Source: UBA5216 sp040081205 (GTDB lineage Bacteria; Pseudomonadota; Gammaproteobacteria; Burkholderiales; SG8-41). From it: a stretch of DNA of 8,891 bases. Below, piece by piece: positions 1 through 5,597 of this stretch (positions are counted from its first letter, which is position 1; each line of letters opens with the position of its first letter). Below the pieces are notes generated by a model, which made no database searches, was not told where the DNA came from, and worked only from the letters and a program-made list of their open reading frames with translations. A program made the position numbers and the translations under genes. Location of the stretch: the NCBI GenBank assembly GCA_040081205.1, contig JBEBHE010000199.1, positions 1 through 8,891 of the forward strand. Reading direction: 5' to 3'.

Positions 1-297
1 GATGACGACAATACGTATGGGCCGATTACGTATCTTGCCGCCGAAGATGCCGAGCCCGGCATGGTCATCGAGCAGGAACAAAACGCCCGTTTGCGCGGCG
101 AAGGGCTGGAAAAAGCGCTGGGCAATCTGGATGCGCGCAGCCGCCGCATTGTCGAAGCGCGCTGGCTCGTCGAAAAAGACCCGGCGACGCTGCACGATTT
201 GGCGGACGAGTTCGGCGTGTCGGCAGAGCGCATACGCCAGATCGAAAGCAAGGCGCTGGAAAAAATGAAGGGGTCGATGGTGAGCGCGGGCGCGTAA
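1..297 (+). CDS. rpoH: RNA polymerase sigma-32 factor RpoH, C-terminal part (5' end outside window)
   Basis: The reading frame is open from base 1 and gives 98 C-terminal residues ending at TAA 295-297. Seen: a sigma-70 region 4 with the segment LDARSRRIVEARWL (about 43-56) followed by a helix-turn-helix (about 63-90) containing TLHDLADEFGVSAERIRQIE. This closely resembles the region 4.2 of E. coli RpoH (VSAERVRQLE), the part that recognises the -35 element. Known role: RpoH directs core RNA polymerase to heat-shock promoters for chaperone and protease genes in the cytoplasm. The missing upstream part would hold regions 1.2 to 3. The gene converges on the SCO gene and is followed after 19 bases by a strong hairpin terminator, so it is probably a separate transcription unit. 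RpoH is favoured over RpoD or RpoS because of the RIVEARWL and SAERIRQIE wording and the short tail after region 4. Confidence 0.93.
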   Translation, partial: DDDNTYGPITYLAAEDAEPGMVIEQEQNARLRGEGLEKALGNLDARSRRIVEARWLVEKDPATLHDLADEFGVSAERIRQIESKALEKMKGSMVSAGA

Positions 298-316
298 GCC
301 GCCGCGTGACCCTCAC

Positions 317-352
317 AAAAAACCCCCGGTGCGCCGGGGGGTTTTTGTTTTT
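317..352. terminator. Bidirectional rho-independent terminator between rpoH and SCO
   Basis: A GC-only stem CCCCCGG/CCGGGGG with a TGCG loop (323-340) is flanked by six A on the left (317-322) and a T-rich run on the right (342-352). Read on + it ends rpoH. Read on - the A run becomes a U tract and the same stem can end the SCO operon. Seen directly in the sequence; termination in both directions is inferred from the flanking A and T tracts. Confidence 0.9.
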
Positions 353-365
353 GCAAACGAATTTC

Positions 366-397
366 GTAGGTCAGAACGCACAGCGGTTCCGACCTAC
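366..397 (-). repeat. Interrupted inverted repeat (hairpin) over the SCO stop codon
   Basis: The arms GTAGGTC (366-372) and GACCTAC (391-397) are inverted copies. They continue inward through one mismatched position (373/390) to GAAC (374-377) and GTTC (386-389), leaving an 8-base loop. The SCO stop codon (394-396) lies in the right arm. In the minus-strand RNA the mismatch is a G-U wobble, giving a continuous 12-bp stem, whereas in plus-strand RNA it is A-C. No U run follows, so it is not a terminator by itself; it may protect the 3' end of the mRNA. The GTAGGTC...GACCTAC form recalls dispersed palindromic elements found after genes in many proteobacteria. That comparison is from memory and only one copy is visible here. 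Confidence 0.6.
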
Positions 398-984
398 ACG
401 CCCTGCTTCAGCAAAATCCTAATGTCGTTAAGCAACACCTGCGCGCCCGCACCATACTGAGCAAACAGCCGCAGCCGCCCTTGCTGATCGATTACAAACG
501 TGCCCGCCGAGTGATCGACGCTGTAACCGCCACTCTTGGTCGGCTGCTTCTGCACGTAGACTTTAAATTCTTTCGCCGTGCGTGCTGTAGCTTCAGCGTC
601 GCCAACCATGCCGAGAAACGACGGATGAAACGCGGTAACATATTGTTTCAGCAATTCGCGCGTGTCGCGCTCCGGATCAACCGACACGAACAGCACTTGC
701 ACTTTTCCGCCGTCGGTGCCGAGTTCCTTGACGACTTTTGCCATCTCGGCCAGCGTCGTCGGGCAGACATCGGGGCATTGGGTAAAACCGAAAAAAATCA
801 CCACCACCTTGCCCTGAAAATCCGCCAGCGTGCGCGGCTTGCCGGTGTGATCTGTAAGTGCCAGCACCTTGCCGAAATTGGCGCCGGTAATATCGGTGGC
901 CTGGAATTTCGGCGCGGACGATTGACCGCACCCGGCCATTGCGCATGCCAGGAAAACCAGGACAGTACCGATGAGCGATCGCAT
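394..984 (-). CDS. SCO1/SenC family copper chaperone, lipoprotein
   Basis: A 196-residue protein of the thioredoxin-like Sco family, which delivers copper to, or reduces the cysteines of, the CuA site in CoxB on the periplasmic side. Seen with the start at 984: a lipoprotein signal ending in MAGC (Cys19), the copper/redox motif CPDVC (Cys70 and Cys74), and the distal ligand His158 in VDHSAGTFVID. These are the expected Sco copper ligands, and the length is normal. The frame is open to an ATG at 1032, but that start would overlap ctaB by over 40 bases and put 16 residues ahead of the signal peptide, so 984 is chosen. There is no clear ribosome binding site. The start lies 4 bases after the ctaB stop, so translation is probably coupled to ctaB. 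It is the last gene of the SURF1-ctaA-ctaB operon. Confidence 0.93.
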   Translation of the reverse strand: MRSLIGTVLVFLACAMAGCGQSSAPKFQATDITGANFGKVLALTDHTGKPRTLADFQGKVVVIFFGFTQCPDVCPTTLAEMAKVVKELGTDGGKVQVLFVSVDPERDTRELLKQYVTAFHPSFLGMVGDAEATARTAKEFKVYVQKQPTKSGGYSVDHSAGTFVIDQQGRLRLFAQYGAGAQVLLNDIRILLKQGV

Positions 985-988
985 GGCG

Positions 989-1888
989 CTATAACAAGAT
1001 ACGGAAATAATGATCGACCAGTAGCGCCGCAAACAGCGCCGTCAGATAAATGATTGAGAACCGAAAGGTTTTGCGTGCCAGCAGATCGCTGTAATTGCGA
1101 TAGATTTTCACGGCGTAAATCATGAATCCCGTGCCGAGTATCAAAGCAGACGCCAGATAAATCAGCCCCGACAACTTCACCGTAAACGGCAGCAGCGAAC
1201 ACGCCGCCAGAATGATGGTATAGAGCAGTACATTCAATCGCGTAAACTTCTCACCGTGCGTCACCGGCAGCATCGGCACACCTGCCTTGGCGTATTCGTC
1301 GCGCCGGTATAACGCCAGCGCCCAGAAGTGCGGCGGCGTCCACGCGAAAATAATCAGGAACAAGGTTAACGCTTCGGCCGTTACTTCGCCCGTCATCGCT
1401 GCCCAACCGAGTACCGGCGGCATCGCACCCGACGCGCCGCCGATGACGATATTCTGCGGCGTCATCGGCTTGAGTATCACGGTGTAAATCACCGCGTAGC
1501 CCACGAAAGTCGCGAGCGTCAGCCACATGGTCAGCGCATTGACCCATAAGTACAGAATCGCCAACCCGATACCGCCCACGATGCTGCCGAATATGAATGT
1601 TTGCATTGACGTAAGCTGCCCGCGCGGCAACGGACGTGCGCGGGTGCGTGCCATAACGGCATCGATTTTTTGTTCGACCAGACAGTTCATCGCGGCGGCC
1701 GCGCCCGCCACCAGCGCGATGCCTATCGTGCCCGCGAAAAACGGCTGCAACGCCACCATGCCCGGCACCGCGAGAAACATGCCGATGATCGCCGTGAACA
1801 CGATCAACGACACCACGCGCGGCTTGGTGAGCTGGTAAAACTGGTATATGCGGGAGCCGGAAGGTTGGCCGGCAGCGGCAGAGGACAT
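989..1888 (-). CDS. ctaB: Protoheme IX farnesyltransferase (heme O synthase)
   Basis: A 299-residue polytopic inner-membrane UbiA-family prenyltransferase. It adds a farnesyl group to heme b to make heme O, the precursor of heme a. Seen: the N-terminal YQLTKPRVV (18-26), the first prenyl-diphosphate binding motif NCLVEQKID (68-76) followed by ARTRARPLPRG (80-90), the WTPPHFWALAL loop (183-193), the second acidic motif YRRDEYAKAGVPMLP (194-208), and about nine hydrophobic segments. The first motif has Glu72 where many homologues have Asp, a form I recall as common in betaproteobacteria. The start ATG (1886-1888) shares its first base with the ctaA stop (TAATG), a sign of translational coupling. 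The product feeds directly into CtaA, encoded just upstream. It could also be named cyoE; the context with ctaA and coxABC favours ctaB. Confidence 0.96.
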   Translation of the reverse strand: MSSAAAGQPSGSRIYQFYQLTKPRVVSLIVFTAIIGMFLAVPGMVALQPFFAGTIGIALVAGAAAAMNCLVEQKIDAVMARTRARPLPRGQLTSMQTFIFGSIVGGIGLAILYLWVNALTMWLTLATFVGYAVIYTVILKPMTPQNIVIGGASGAMPPVLGWAAMTGEVTAEALTLFLIIFAWTPPHFWALALYRRDEYAKAGVPMLPVTHGEKFTRLNVLLYTIILAACSLLPFTVKLSGLIYLASALILGTGFMIYAVKIYRNYSDLLARKTFRFSIIYLTALFAALLVDHYFRILL

Positions 1889-2874
1889 TACGTTTTTGGC
1901 CTTACAGAAAGCGCGAAGTTTAGCACCACCAGCGCCACCAGTAACAGCGCCGCGCCCGCGTTGTGCGCCACCGCCACCGCCAGTTTAAGCCCGGTCAAAA
2001 TATTGCCGGCGCCCAGCAAAACCTGAATCATCAGCAGCACGCCGATCGCAATCGCGATGACCCGCAGGCCGCTCACGCGGGCCGCCCTCCAAACGAGCCA
2101 CGCGAGATACGTTGCCACCACCAGCGCTCCGACGCGATGCGTCCAGTGAATCGCCGTCAGCGCGTCATAGCTCAATTTGTCGCCCGCCGCCGTTTGGCCG
2201 AGTTCGCGCAACAACTGGAAGCCGTGCTGAAAATCCATCTTCGGCATCCACTCGCCGTGACACGTGGGCAAATCAATGCACGCCAGCGCGGCGTAGTTGG
2301 TGCTGACCCAACCGCCGAGCGCGATTTGCGCTACCAGCAAAGCGAGACCCAGCATCGCCCAAGGGCGCAACTTCGCTGCACCGCCTTCCGGCCGAAACAG
2401 TTGCATCTGTTGCATGGCAAGCCACGTCAGCAACGCCAGCGTCGCCATGCCGCCGAGCAAATGCATCGTGACGATCACCGGTTTCAACAGCATCGTGACG
2501 GTCCACATGCCCAGCGCCGCCTGAAATATCACCAGCAGCAGCAGCGCGCTGGCGAGCCACGGCGATTGCGCCAGCCGTTGGCGCTGCACCCAAGCCATAA
2601 CGGTGATGCTAAGAATAAGCAAACCGAGCGTGCCTGCAAGGTACCGATGAAACATTTCGTGCCAGGCTTTTTGCATCGACACCGGACCATGCACACCGCC
2701 TTGCTCGACTACGGCCTTGGCGATTGCATCGGCTGCACGCTTGGGCGTCGCTTGGCCATAACAGCCCGGCCAGTCGGGACAGCCCAAGCCCGCATCGGTA
2801 AGCCGCACAAACGCGCCCACCACCACGACCACAAAGGTGAAAAGCAGCGTAAATAAAATAATGTTTTTAAACAA
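1888..2874 (-). CDS. ctaA: Heme A synthase (COX15/CtaA family), TTG start
   Basis: A 328-residue inner-membrane protein that oxidises the C8 methyl of heme O to the formyl group of heme A. Seen: GAFVRLTDAGLGCPDWPGC (20-38) with the cysteine pair Cys32/Cys38, then HEMFHRY (72-78) with Glu73 and His76, His138, a second cysteine pair Cys199/Cys205, WTHR with His246, and His304. These fit the four-His heme-binding plan and paired external-loop cysteines of the family. About eight membrane segments are visible. The start is TTG at 2872-2874: an in-frame stop lies just upstream, no ATG occurs before residue 66, and an AAGG site sits 7 bases before the TTG. Starting later would delete the first membrane helix and the conserved GAFVRLT motif. 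The gene follows the Sco-like gene by 13 bases and overlaps ctaB by one base. Confidence 0.95.
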   Translation of the reverse strand: MFKNIILFTLLFTFVVVVVGAFVRLTDAGLGCPDWPGCYGQATPKRAADAIAKAVVEQGGVHGPVSMQKAWHEMFHRYLAGTLGLLILSITVMAWVQRQRLAQSPWLASALLLLVIFQAALGMWTVTMLLKPVIVTMHLLGGMATLALLTWLAMQQMQLFRPEGGAAKLRPWAMLGLALLVAQIALGGWVSTNYAALACIDLPTCHGEWMPKMDFQHGFQLLRELGQTAAGDKLSYDALTAIHWTHRVGALVVATYLAWLVWRAARVSGLRVIAIAIGVLLMIQVLLGAGNILTGLKLAVAVAHNAGAALLLVALVVLNFALSVRPKT

Positions 2875-2881
2875 ATATTTA

Positions 2882-2885
2882 CCTT
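2882..2885 (-). promoter_or_regulatory. Ribosome binding site AAGG that fixes the TTG start of ctaA
   Basis: On the minus strand AAGG lies 7 bases before TTG 2874-2872, in an otherwise A/T-rich 13-base spacer after the Sco-like gene's stop. Together with the in-frame stop just upstream it supports TTG as the real start. Confidence 0.7.
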
Positions 2886-2887
2886 AT

Positions 2888-3475
2888 TTACCCAATGCGG
2901 GATACCCTGAGCAAGCGCGTCAGATCTTTTTTCATCAGACTGGGATCGGCATCTTTGGGATACCGCAAAACAATGTTACCCAGTGGATCAACGAGGTAAA
3001 TGTGATCACGTGGCATATCGCGATACGGGAATAACTTCAATATGGCATTGCCTTCCGCAGCGGCAATCCACGTGCCCTCGTATTCCTTCAGGACGGCTGC
3101 CGCCACGTTTTGCGTGTCGGTCACCAGCCATGCGCGCTCGATGCGCTCCGGATATTTGCCTTGCGTGAGCCGCACCTGACGCATCTTCCACAGTTTTTTC
3201 TGGCAGTAATCGTCACACGCACCGGAATCGACGGTGACAAATATCCAGCGTCCGCGCAATTGGGTGAAATCAAAAGGCTTGTTGCTCCCGTTCAATGCAA
3301 GATTGCCGGCAGGCAAGGTTACACCTTCCACCAGTTCGCCATAGTTGACGCGGCCCGACGGCTGCCAAAAATAATATAGCGCGAACGATGCGATGAACGG
3401 CGCGAGGCACACTGCCGCCACCAGCAGCAGCGTGCGCCTGCTCTGACGCAATTTAACGGGATCTTCTTCGGACAT
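2888..3475 (-). CDS. Sco-like thioredoxin-fold membrane protein with CxxxC, probable oxidase assembly factor
   Basis: A 195-residue protein whose function is not established as far as I know. Seen with the start at 3475: a short basic cytoplasmic head (KLRQSRR), one membrane helix (about 16-37), then a periplasmic domain with FDFTQLRGRWIFVTVDSGACDDYC (Cys87 and Cys91 in a CxxxC arrangement) and later RDHIYLVDPLGNIVLRYP with His158. CxxxC plus a downstream DH before a VD-P-G strand is the ligand layout of Sco proteins, but the His is three residues closer to the VDP strand than in the Sco encoded at 394-984. The context between SURF1 and ctaA supports a role in oxidase assembly. The start is an ATG inside the end of SURF1 (23-base overlap) without a visible ribosome binding site. 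The frame is open upstream (ATG at 3538), but the short form gives a normal N-in membrane anchor. Databases often leave this slot as a hypothetical transmembrane protein. Confidence 0.8.
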   Translation of the reverse strand: MSEEDPVKLRQSRRTLLLVAAVCLAPFIASFALYYFWQPSGRVNYGELVEGVTLPAGNLALNGSNKPFDFTQLRGRWIFVTVDSGACDDYCQKKLWKMRQVRLTQGKYPERIERAWLVTDTQNVAAAVLKEYEGTWIAAAEGNAILKLFPYRDMPRDHIYLVDPLGNIVLRYPKDADPSLMKKDLTRLLRVSRIG

Positions 3476-4196
3476 TGATAATGATAACCATGTAGTAAAT
3501 AAAAATTGCCGCAGCCAGAGCGAACCACTGTACGGCATAGGCAAGATGGGTGTTGCGCTTCAAATCAACCGGCGGCCAATCGCGTATCAAACCGTCGTCC
3601 GGCGCCCCGGCCAGATCCGTTTGCTGAATGATGATGGGGTGTACATCCAGTTTTGTCGCTTGCCGGTAACGTGCCAGCACCATATTTTGCCAAATGTTCC
3701 CTTCCGCAACTTTGCTCGACAGTTCGAGAAATCGTTCGCTCGGTGGTATGGCCGTTCCACGAACCACGACATCGCCTTCGGGTGTTTTGACCGGCGGCGC
3801 GCGATTGCGTTCTGTGCCGGCAGCGATCCAGCCGCGATTTACCAGCACCACTTTATCCATGCCGGTGATGCGCAACGGCATATACACGTGGTATCCCGCT
3901 TGATGTTTATACACGCGATTGTCGATAAAAACGGCATGACGCGGCTCGAAGCGTCCGCGCGCTTCAACCCGCCGCAATTGCGTGGCTTCAATGTTCAGTT
4001 CGCTTGCACCGACCATGACCGGTGGCTGCTTCGCAAAATCGTCGATGCGGCTTTGCAATACCTGCTTGGTCTCGGCGCGCCCCAATTGCCAGAAGCCCAA
4101 TGCAATGGTGAGCGCCACGCCGCCGATCATCGCCAGCGTCGCCCACCCGGCAGGCGCGAACACGCGTCCGGCGATTCTCAATGGCGCTCCCGGCAC
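3453..4196 (-). CDS. SURF1 family cytochrome oxidase assembly protein
   Basis: Up to 247 residues, normal for the family, which helps place or retain heme a in subunit I at the inner membrane. Seen: an N-terminal membrane helix leading into GFWQLGRAETK (34-44), the central motifs DNRVYKHQAGYHVYMPL (92-108) and VLVNRGWI (117-124), and a C-terminal helix beginning HLAYAVQWFALA (217-228) and ending in a basic tail. The two terminal helices with a periplasmic domain between are the SURF1 plan. The outermost start is GTG at 4194-4196, which has no ribosome binding site. A TTG at 4179-4181 (codon 6) has GGGAG five bases upstream and may be the true start, giving 242 residues. It is the first gene of the assembly operon, only 20 bases from the divergent DUF2909 gene. 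Confidence 0.92.
   Translation of the reverse strand: MPGAPLRIAGRVFAPAGWATLAMIGGVALTIALGFWQLGRAETKQVLQSRIDDFAKQPPVMVGASELNIEATQLRRVEARGRFEPRHAVFIDNRVYKHQAGYHVYMPLRITGMDKVVLVNRGWIAAGTERNRAPPVKTPEGDVVVRGTAIPPSERFLELSSKVAEGNIWQNMVLARYRQATKLDVHPIIIQQTDLAGAPDDGLIRDWPPVDLKRNTHLAYAVQWFALAAAIFIYYMVIIINVRRRSR
4187..4191 (-). promoter_or_regulatory. Possible ribosome binding site GGGAG for a TTG start of SURF1
   Basis: On the minus strand GGGAG lies 5 bases before TTG 4181-4179 (codon 6 of the long frame). The longer GTG start at 4196 has nothing comparable, so this site argues for the shorter protein. Confidence 0.45.
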
Positions 4197-4202
4197 GCTT
4201 GG

Positions 4203-4210
4203 ATTACACT
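4203..4210. promoter_or_regulatory. Possible overlapping divergent -10 elements between SURF1 and DUF2909
   Basis: The eight bases ATTACACT read TACACT on + (4205-4210, 4 of 6 to TATAAT) and TGTAAT on - (4208-4203, 5 of 6). Each would place a transcription start about 7 bases downstream: near the A of the DUF2909 ATG (4217) on + and near the SURF1 GTG (4196) on -. The -35 matches are weak (ATGACC on -, with a long 19-base spacer; nothing good on +). This is inference from a short degenerate match. Confidence 0.35.
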
Positions 4211-4216
4211 GCGCCG

Positions 4217-4411
4217 ATGAAATACGTGGTCATTCTCTTCCTGCTGTTCATTATTTACAGCCTCGGCGCCGCAGCTTATTTTATGCTGAAGGATCGCGGC
4301 AGCAGCGAACGCATGGTGCGCGCACTGACCGTGCGCGTTGCGCTGTCGGTAACGCTGTTTTTGTTGTTGATGGCGGGAATACATTTCGGCTTTATCAGCG
4401 GCAAGCTGTAA
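4217..4411 (+). CDS. DUF2909 family small twin-transmembrane protein
   Basis: A 64-residue protein matching what I recall of the DUF2909 family, found beside cox genes in betaproteobacteria and of unknown function. Seen: two hydrophobic helices (about 2-24 and 39-60) joined by a short, mostly basic loop with the wording KDRGSSERMVRALTVR (25-40). The basic loop suggests both ends face the periplasm. The frame is open back to an ATG at 4181, but that start would run into SURF1 and add 12 residues before a clean membrane helix, so 4217 is chosen. No ribosome binding site is visible before this ATG; a leaderless message is possible. It is the only + strand gene between the two minus-strand operons and converges on coxC, with a strong terminator 15 bases after its stop. 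A role in oxidase assembly is inferred only from position. Confidence 0.85.
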   Translation: MKYVVILFLLFIIYSLGAAAYFMLKDRGSSERMVRALTVRVALSVTLFLLLMAGIHFGFISGKL

Positions 4412-4425
4412 GGTCCATCCGCAGT

Positions 4426-4457
4426 AAAAAAGCCGCACCCGTGGGTGCGGCTTTTTT
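4426..4457. terminator. Bidirectional rho-independent terminator between DUF2909 and coxC
   Basis: A perfect 15-base inverted repeat: AAAAAAGCCGCACCC (4426-4440) and its complement (4443-4457), with GCCGCACCC forming the core stem and A6/T6 tracts on the two sides. It can end DUF2909 on + and the coxBAC operon on -, whose last stop codon is at 4476-4478. Confidence 0.95.
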
Positions 4458-4475
4458 GCGGCATGCTTTTGCCGT

Positions 4476-5345
4476 CTAGAGTATATAGACCAGCACAAAC
4501 AGCAGCACCCATACCACGTCCACGAAGTGCCAGTACCAAGCCACACCTTCAAAACCGAAATGGTTTTCAGGCGTAAAGTGGCCGGCGACGCTGCGGAATA
4601 AAATCACCCACAGCATGATGGTGCCCACCGTCACGTGAAACCCGTGAAAGCCGGTCAGCATAAAAAACGTTGAGCCATACGCACCGCTGGTGAGCTTGAG
4701 GTTCATTTCCGAATACGCGTGCATGTATTCGTAAATCTGGAAACCAAGGAAGATCATGCCGAGTGCAATCGTGGCGGCAAGACCCCAGATCAGCTGCGCG
4801 CGGTTTTTCTTGAGCAAGCCCCAATGCGCAATGGTGATGGTAACGCCCGATGTCAGCAGCAGCGCGGTGTTAATCGCGGGAATGCCCCACGCGCCCATCG
4901 GCGTGAAATCGCCGGGCTTGAAGTGCGGGCCCGCTGTGGGCCACTCGCCTTTGAAACCGGGCCATATCAATTGCTGGTGTTCAAGGCTGCCGAGATCCGG
5001 TACCGAATACATGCGAATGTAGCCCAGCGCGCCAAAGAAAGCCGCGAAGAACATCACTTCAGAAAAAATAAACCAGCTCATGCCCCAGCGGAACGACATG
5101 CCCACTTGATGGTTATACATGCCGCTTTCGGATTCATGTGCAACAGTACTGAACCAGCCGGCAAACATGACAAACAGCACCACGAACCCCAGCAACAACA
5201 GCACATTGCCCCCCGTCAAGTGGTTCATTGAGAGCGCTGCGCCAAAGCCCAGCAGCGCCATGGCAATGGCTGCCGTGATCGGCCAGTGCGACAACCCTGG
5301 CACATAATAGTTGGCGGCGCTGTCGGTATGCTGCTGCGTTGTCAT
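4476..5345 (-). CDS. coxC: Cytochrome c oxidase subunit III
   Basis: A 289-residue, seven-helix inner-membrane subunit of the aa3 oxidase. It carries no redox centre and is thought to stabilise subunit I and its proton-uptake path. Seen: YYVPGLSHWP near the N-terminus (13-22), FRWGMSWFIFSEVMFF (85-100) with the conserved membrane Glu96, IYEYMHAYSEM (204-214), TGFHGFHVTVGT (231-242) and the C-terminal signature FEGVAWYWHFVDVVWVLLF (265-283). Length is in the usual range. The start ATG has a strong site, AGGAG, six bases upstream. It is the last gene of the structural operon, 45 bases after DUF2970 and ahead of the terminator at 4426-4457. Confidence 0.97.
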   Translation of the reverse strand: MTTQQHTDSAANYYVPGLSHWPITAAIAMALLGFGAALSMNHLTGGNVLLLLGFVVLFVMFAGWFSTVAHESESGMYNHQVGMSFRWGMSWFIFSEVMFFAAFFGALGYIRMYSVPDLGSLEHQQLIWPGFKGEWPTAGPHFKPGDFTPMGAWGIPAINTALLLTSGVTITIAHWGLLKKNRAQLIWGLAATIALGMIFLGFQIYEYMHAYSEMNLKLTSGAYGSTFFMLTGFHGFHVTVGTIMLWVILFRSVAGHFTPENHFGFEGVAWYWHFVDVVWVLLFVLVYIL

Positions 5346-5351
5346 GTATTT

Positions 5352-5356
5352 CTCCT
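5352..5356 (-). promoter_or_regulatory. Strong ribosome binding site of coxC
   Basis: AGGAG on the minus strand, six bases before ATG 5345-5343. It is the clearest such site in the window, in contrast to the weak or absent sites of most assembly genes. Confidence 0.8.
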
Positions 5357-5390
5357 AAATTTCTGTTCGTCTAGCGACTAACAACTTGTA

Positions 5391-5591
5391 TCACTTACTG
5401 AGCACTAAGCGCACCACCGTCGCCACCGTCAATGCAAACAGCGCGGCGGCGATGATGCCGGTAATCACCACCTGCAATGGCGTTACTTTAATTTCTTGCT
5501 GCTGTCCCTGCTTGCGTATGCCAATAAAAGCTGACAGCACCATTTTTATGCCTTGAAACAACGATGCCTTCTTCGGATCAACATTTCCCAA
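5391..5591 (-). CDS. DUF2970 family small membrane protein, TTG start
   Basis: A 66-residue protein matching what I recall of the DUF2970 family, which sits between ctaG and coxC in betaproteobacteria and has no assigned function. Seen: a conserved-looking head KKASLFQGIKMVLSAFIGIRK (7-27), a polar stretch rich in Gln, and one membrane helix near the C-terminus (about 40-63). The start is TTG at 5589-5591: an in-frame stop (the end of ctaG) lies nine bases upstream and the next in-frame ATG is codon 17, which would cut away half of the conserved head. The only binding-site candidate is a weak AGG in the end of ctaG, so translation may be coupled across the 6-base gap. It is probably an accessory factor of the oxidase; that is inference from position. 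Confidence 0.85.
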   Translation of the reverse strand: MGNVDPKKASLFQGIKMVLSAFIGIRKQGQQQEIKVTPLQVVITGIIAAALFALTVATVVRLVLSK

Positions 5592-5597
5592 CTGGCA

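Noticed and set aside
985..1032. Upstream ATG start for SCO giving 16 extra residues
   Set aside because: It would overlap ctaB by over 40 bases and bury the lipoprotein signal behind a non-signal-like stretch; the ATG at 984 gives a proper signal and lipobox.
481..1053. A 190-codon open frame on the + strand opposite SCO
   Set aside because: Antisense shadow rich in Arg and His; the Sco ligands on the minus strand explain the coding signal.
1963..2856. A 297-codon open frame on the + strand opposite ctaA
   Set aside because: Its translation is rich in Arg, Gln and His with no domain or membrane pattern, typical of the antisense of a GC-rich membrane-protein gene. ctaA on the other strand has all its family motifs.
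3546..4220. A 224-codon open frame on the + strand opposite SURF1
   Set aside because: Low-complexity antisense composition, no recognisable motif; SURF1 motifs are complete on the minus strand.
4719..5231. A 170-codon open frame on the + strand opposite coxC
   Set aside because: No recognisable protein features; coxC is complete on the other strand.
5357..5390. TTGTTA in the DUF2970-coxC gap as a promoter for coxC
   Set aside because: The hexamer at the proper spacing (AATTTA) is a poor -10, and the gap fits a simple ribosome-binding leader inside an operon.
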